A stretch of DNA of 32,092 nucleotides, taken from Micromonospora acroterricola (GTDB lineage: Bacteria > Actinomycetota > Actinomycetes > Mycobacteriales > Micromonosporaceae). The position numbers and the translations under genes were made by a program. Under the pieces are notes generated by a model. It was not told the DNA's origin, ran no database searches, and saw nothing but the letters and a program-made list of their open reading frames with translations. The stretch spans positions 1-32,092 of the forward strand of contig NZ_QGKR01000130.1 of NCBI RefSeq assembly GCF_003172955.1. The letters run 5' to 3'. This document shows positions 30,123 to 32,092 of this stretch, piece by piece. Positions within the stretch are counted from its first letter, which is position 1; each line of letters opens with the position of its first letter.

Positions 30123-30809
30123 TCAGCGCGCCTCGCGCAACTCCGCCAGCCGCGCCTCGATCTCGGCCAGCTCCGCGCGCAGCTTCTCCGCCTGCTGCTC
30201 CGCCTCCGCGCGCTCGGTGCCGAGGATCTGCTCCACCGCTTCCTGCACGCCCGGCACGTCGACCAGCGCCACCATCTTCAACGCCTCGGCCGGCTTCACC
30301 ACGTACGGCTTCGCGAGGGCCTTGCTGCCCTGCTGCGCGGCGACCGTCCACTCGCCCTCGGCGTACGCCAGCGTCACCGTGAGGCCCGCGGGCCCCTTCG
30401 GCTTCACGGCCTTGACCGCCCGCCGCGCCGGCGCCTTCTCCACCTGCTCCACCTTCGGCTCCTCCTGCCGCGGCGCCGGCACCCGCGGCGTGTCCAACAC
30501 GAACTCCGGCACCGCTGCCGCGGGCGGCTGCTCCTGCGCCGGCTCCGGCTTGGGCTCGGCGACCCGGCGACCGGCGCCCTTGGGCGCCATCGCGACATCC
30601 GCGGGGGAGAACGGCAACTCGTCGCGGCCGAAGCGCACCACCACGAACTCGTCGGACACCTCGGGATCGGTCAGCTCGACGACCTGGCCGACCTGGCCGG
30701 CGATCTGCCCCGCGGAGGCGGTGAACACCACCCGTGGCTTACGCCCGGCCGCCAACGCCTCCCGCAGGCTCTGCACCTCGTCAGTGGACAAACCCTGGCC
30801 GGCATCCAT
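30123..30809 (-). CDS. Conserved actinobacterial protein with a C-terminal coiled coil
   Basis: A 228-residue protein in three parts. The N-terminal ~75 residues (LSTDEVQSLREALAAGRKPRVVFTASAGQIAGQVGQVV... and FVVVRFGRDELPFSPADVAM) look like a small beta domain, perhaps the DUF6319 type. The middle (about 85-135) is a low-complexity Pro/Glu/Ala/Lys linker. The C-terminus (about 195-228) is a strongly charged heptad coiled coil, with AEAEQQAEKLRAELAEIEARLAEL. ATG 30809 has AGAGGG five bases upstream. Function is unknown; the layout suggests a nucleoid- or ribosome-associated or scaffolding protein, which is a guess. Confidence 0.75.
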   Translation of the reverse strand: MDAGQGLSTDEVQSLREALAAGRKPRVVFTASAGQIAGQVGQVVELTDPEVSDEFVVVRFGRDELPFSPADVAMAPKGAGRRVAEPKPEPAQEQPPAAAVPEFVLDTPRVPAPRQEEPKVEQVEKAPARRAVKAVKPKGPAGLTVTLAYAEGEWTVAAQQGSKALAKPYVVKPAEALKMVALVDVPGVQEAVEQILGTERAEAEQQAEKLRAELAEIEARLAELREAR

Positions 30810-30892
30810 CAGAACCCTCTTCCGTACACCTGTTTGATTGCTGTCTTGATACCAGCCGGCTGCGACACCCGCCGCACGGGGCTCGGGCCCAC

Positions 30893-31354
30893 TCAGCCGC
30901 CCAGTGCTCGCAGCGCCCGGTCGGCGTGGTCGTTCATGCTGACCTCGCTGTGGATCACCTCGATGACCCGCCGGTCCGCGCCGATGACGAACGTCATCCG
31001 TTTCATGCTCAACGGCCCCAACGGCAGCCGCCGCCGCACACCGAACCGCTGCGCCACCGCGCCGTCGGTGTCCGACAGCAGCGGATAGTCGAAGCCGTGC
31101 AGCGTGGAGAACTCGGCCTGCTTCTGCACGGTGTCGCGGCTGACGCCCACCCGGGACGCGCCCACCGCCGCGAACTCCGCCGCCAGGTCCCGGAAGTGGC
31201 AGCTCTCCGCCGTGCAGCCCCGGGTCATCGCCGCGGGGTAGAAGAACAGCACCACCGGCCCCGCCGCGAGGAACTCCGACAGCCGCCGCAGCGTGCCCGT
31301 CTCGTCCGGCAGCTCGAAGTCCTCCACCACGTCGCCGACACCCACACCCGCCAC
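30893..31354 (-). CDS. Peroxiredoxin (AhpC/TSA, BCP-like)
   Basis: A 153-residue thiol peroxidase that reduces hydrogen and organic peroxides. The active-site block FFYPAAMTRGC (about residues 37-47) carries the peroxidatic Cys47 after Thr44, and a second Cys at 52 (AESCHF) is at the position of the resolving Cys of BCP-type enzymes. GVSRDTVQKQAEFSTLHGFDYPLLSD (about 69-94) is the other conserved block. GTG at 31354 has GGAGG seven bases upstream. The reductant is likely mycothiol- or thioredoxin-linked. It stands alone, 84 bp from the coiled-coil protein. Confidence 0.93.
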   Translation of the reverse strand: MAGVGVGDVVEDFELPDETGTLRRLSEFLAAGPVVLFFYPAAMTRGCTAESCHFRDLAAEFAAVGASRVGVSRDTVQKQAEFSTLHGFDYPLLSDTDGAVAQRFGVRRRLPLGPLSMKRMTFVIGADRRVIEVIHSEVSMNDHADRALRALGG

Positions 31355-31400
31355 CGCAGCACCTCCGTTGTCCGACCTGACGCGCGGTGAGCGTATGCGA

Positions 31401-32092
31401 TCACGCCCAGAGCGCCGCCACCTCGTCCGCCACCGCCGCGGCCTGCGCCCGACCCGCCCGTGCGGCGCCCGCTCGCCGCGCCGGGTCCAGCACGTTGCGG
31501 CCGATCGCCGTGCGCGCCGCCGCGTCCGGCGTCACCACCGCGACCCGCGCGCCGCCCGCCCGCAACCCGGCGACCTGCGCCGACAGCCGTGGCATCGGCC
31601 CGAACGCCGCCGCCGTCGGCGCGACGACCAGCACCCGCCCGGCACCCGCCGCCAGGTCCGCGTTCACGGTCGAGCGCATCCCACCGTCGACGTAGCGTCG
31701 GGCGCCGATCGTCACCGGCGGCCACACCCCGGGCACCGCGCAACTGGCGCCCACCGCGTCCACAAGAGACACGTCGCTGTCGCTGTCGAACACCACGAAC
31801 TCACCGGAGGCCGCGTCCACCGCCGTGACCAGCAGCCGCCGCGCCGGCCACTCCCGCCGCGGCAGGCGGGCCTCGATCACCGCGCGCCGCGACGCCTCCG
31901 ACGGGGTACGCGCCGCCACCGCCATCGCCCCGATCCGCGCCCGCGACCGCACCGGGTCACGAGTGCGACCGCCGGCCCACACCAGCCGCGCCACCGCCGC
32001 GAACCCCAGTCGGGCCGGCTGCTCGCCCGACGGCGGGGCCAACTGCGCCTCGTACAACTGCTCCAGCGGCACGCCCGAACACACCTGCGCGC
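31401..32092 (-). CDS. Patatin-like phospholipase, 3' part only
   Basis: The window contains about 230 residues of the C-terminal part of a patatin-type acyl hydrolase; the gene runs off the right edge with no start. The catalytic Asp is in RRYVDGGMRSTVNADLA (DGG), and the preceding DAVGASCAVPGVWPPV is the typical patatin helix before it. The nucleophile Ser elbow (GxSxG) must lie outside, just upstream of the visible AQVCSGVPLEQLYEAQL. Such enzymes release fatty acids from lipids. No signal peptide can be judged. Confidence 0.85.
   Translation of the reverse strand, partial: AQVCSGVPLEQLYEAQLAPPSGEQPARLGFAAVARLVWAGGRTRDPVRSRARIGAMAVAARTPSEASRRAVIEARLPRREWPARRLLVTAVDAASGEFVVFDSDSDVSLVDAVGASCAVPGVWPPVTIGARRYVDGGMRSTVNADLAAGAGRVLVVAPTAAAFGPMPRLSAQVAGLRAGGARVAVVTPDAAARTAIGRNVLDPARRAGAARAGRAQAAAVADEVAALWA

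Overview
The window is high-GC DNA with very strong G/C preference at third codon positions, many GTG starts and short gaps between genes. Its gene content points to an actinobacterium: an ANTAR-domain regulator, a WYL regulator, an Eis-type acetyltransferase, a DinB/DUF664 protein, a short CydA, and an HspR-type (HAIR) operator before an hsp20 gene. Micromonosporaceae (e.g. Micromonospora) is my best guess from overall protein character; this is inference, because there is no rRNA or marker gene in the window. I see no tRNA, rRNA, CRISPR array or IS element.

Layout, left half. The edge (1-73, minus) holds the start of a secreted or membrane protein. A three-gene ABC-2 exporter follows (267-2829), then a convergent TPR-like protein (2949-3443). 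A PadR regulator with two DUF1048 proteins forms a tightly coupled minus-strand operon (3695-4702). Next come a GNAT acetyltransferase, a PPOX-fold protein, and a decayed locus where an AraC regulator is fused by deletion to the tail of a VOC gene, followed by an intact VOC protein and an HNH-type nuclease (4828-7454). A NAD(P)H-binding reductase and an Rrf2 regulator diverge from a near-perfect palindromic operator (7536-8902). Then come a GAF-ANTAR regulator, an aldo/keto reductase, a DinB-like protein, a MarR regulator divergent from a frameshifted MFS exporter, a DUF2087 protein, a GNAT, and Hsp20 behind a HAIR element (9199-15166).

Layout, right half. A WYL regulator is convergent with hsp20 and shares a large hairpin with it. 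It is followed by an orphan tyrosine recombinase, a VOC protein, an AidB-like acyl-CoA dehydrogenase, a small secreted protein overlapping an LtrA membrane protein, and thymidine kinase. An UMF1-type transporter with a glycerophosphodiester phosphodiesterase and a PlsC-type acyltransferase come next (22187-25201). Cytochrome bd oxidase (cydAB) sits behind overlapping GTAGTA/TACTAC palindromes, with a strong terminator after cydB. The end of the window holds an Eis-type acetyltransferase, two divergent MarR-type regulators separated by two abutting operators, a conserved protein with a C-terminal coiled coil, a peroxiredoxin, and the 3' part of a patatin-like phospholipase cut by the right edge.

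Theme. The window is mostly stress and detoxification functions with local regulators, most of them next to recognisable inverted repeats. Many genes start 6-8 nt after a TANNNT-like -10 box and have no Shine-Dalgarno sequence, which indicates leaderless transcripts; I used this pattern to choose several starts. I find no clear multi-gene defence or biosynthetic system. The most unusual signals are regulatory: the tandem GTTGGC-N3-GCCAAC operators between two MarR genes, the cydAB palindrome array, and the promoter-plus-HAIR arrangement embedded in the end of a GNAT gene. Two recent gene-breaking events are also visible (AraC/VOC fusion and MFS frameshift).
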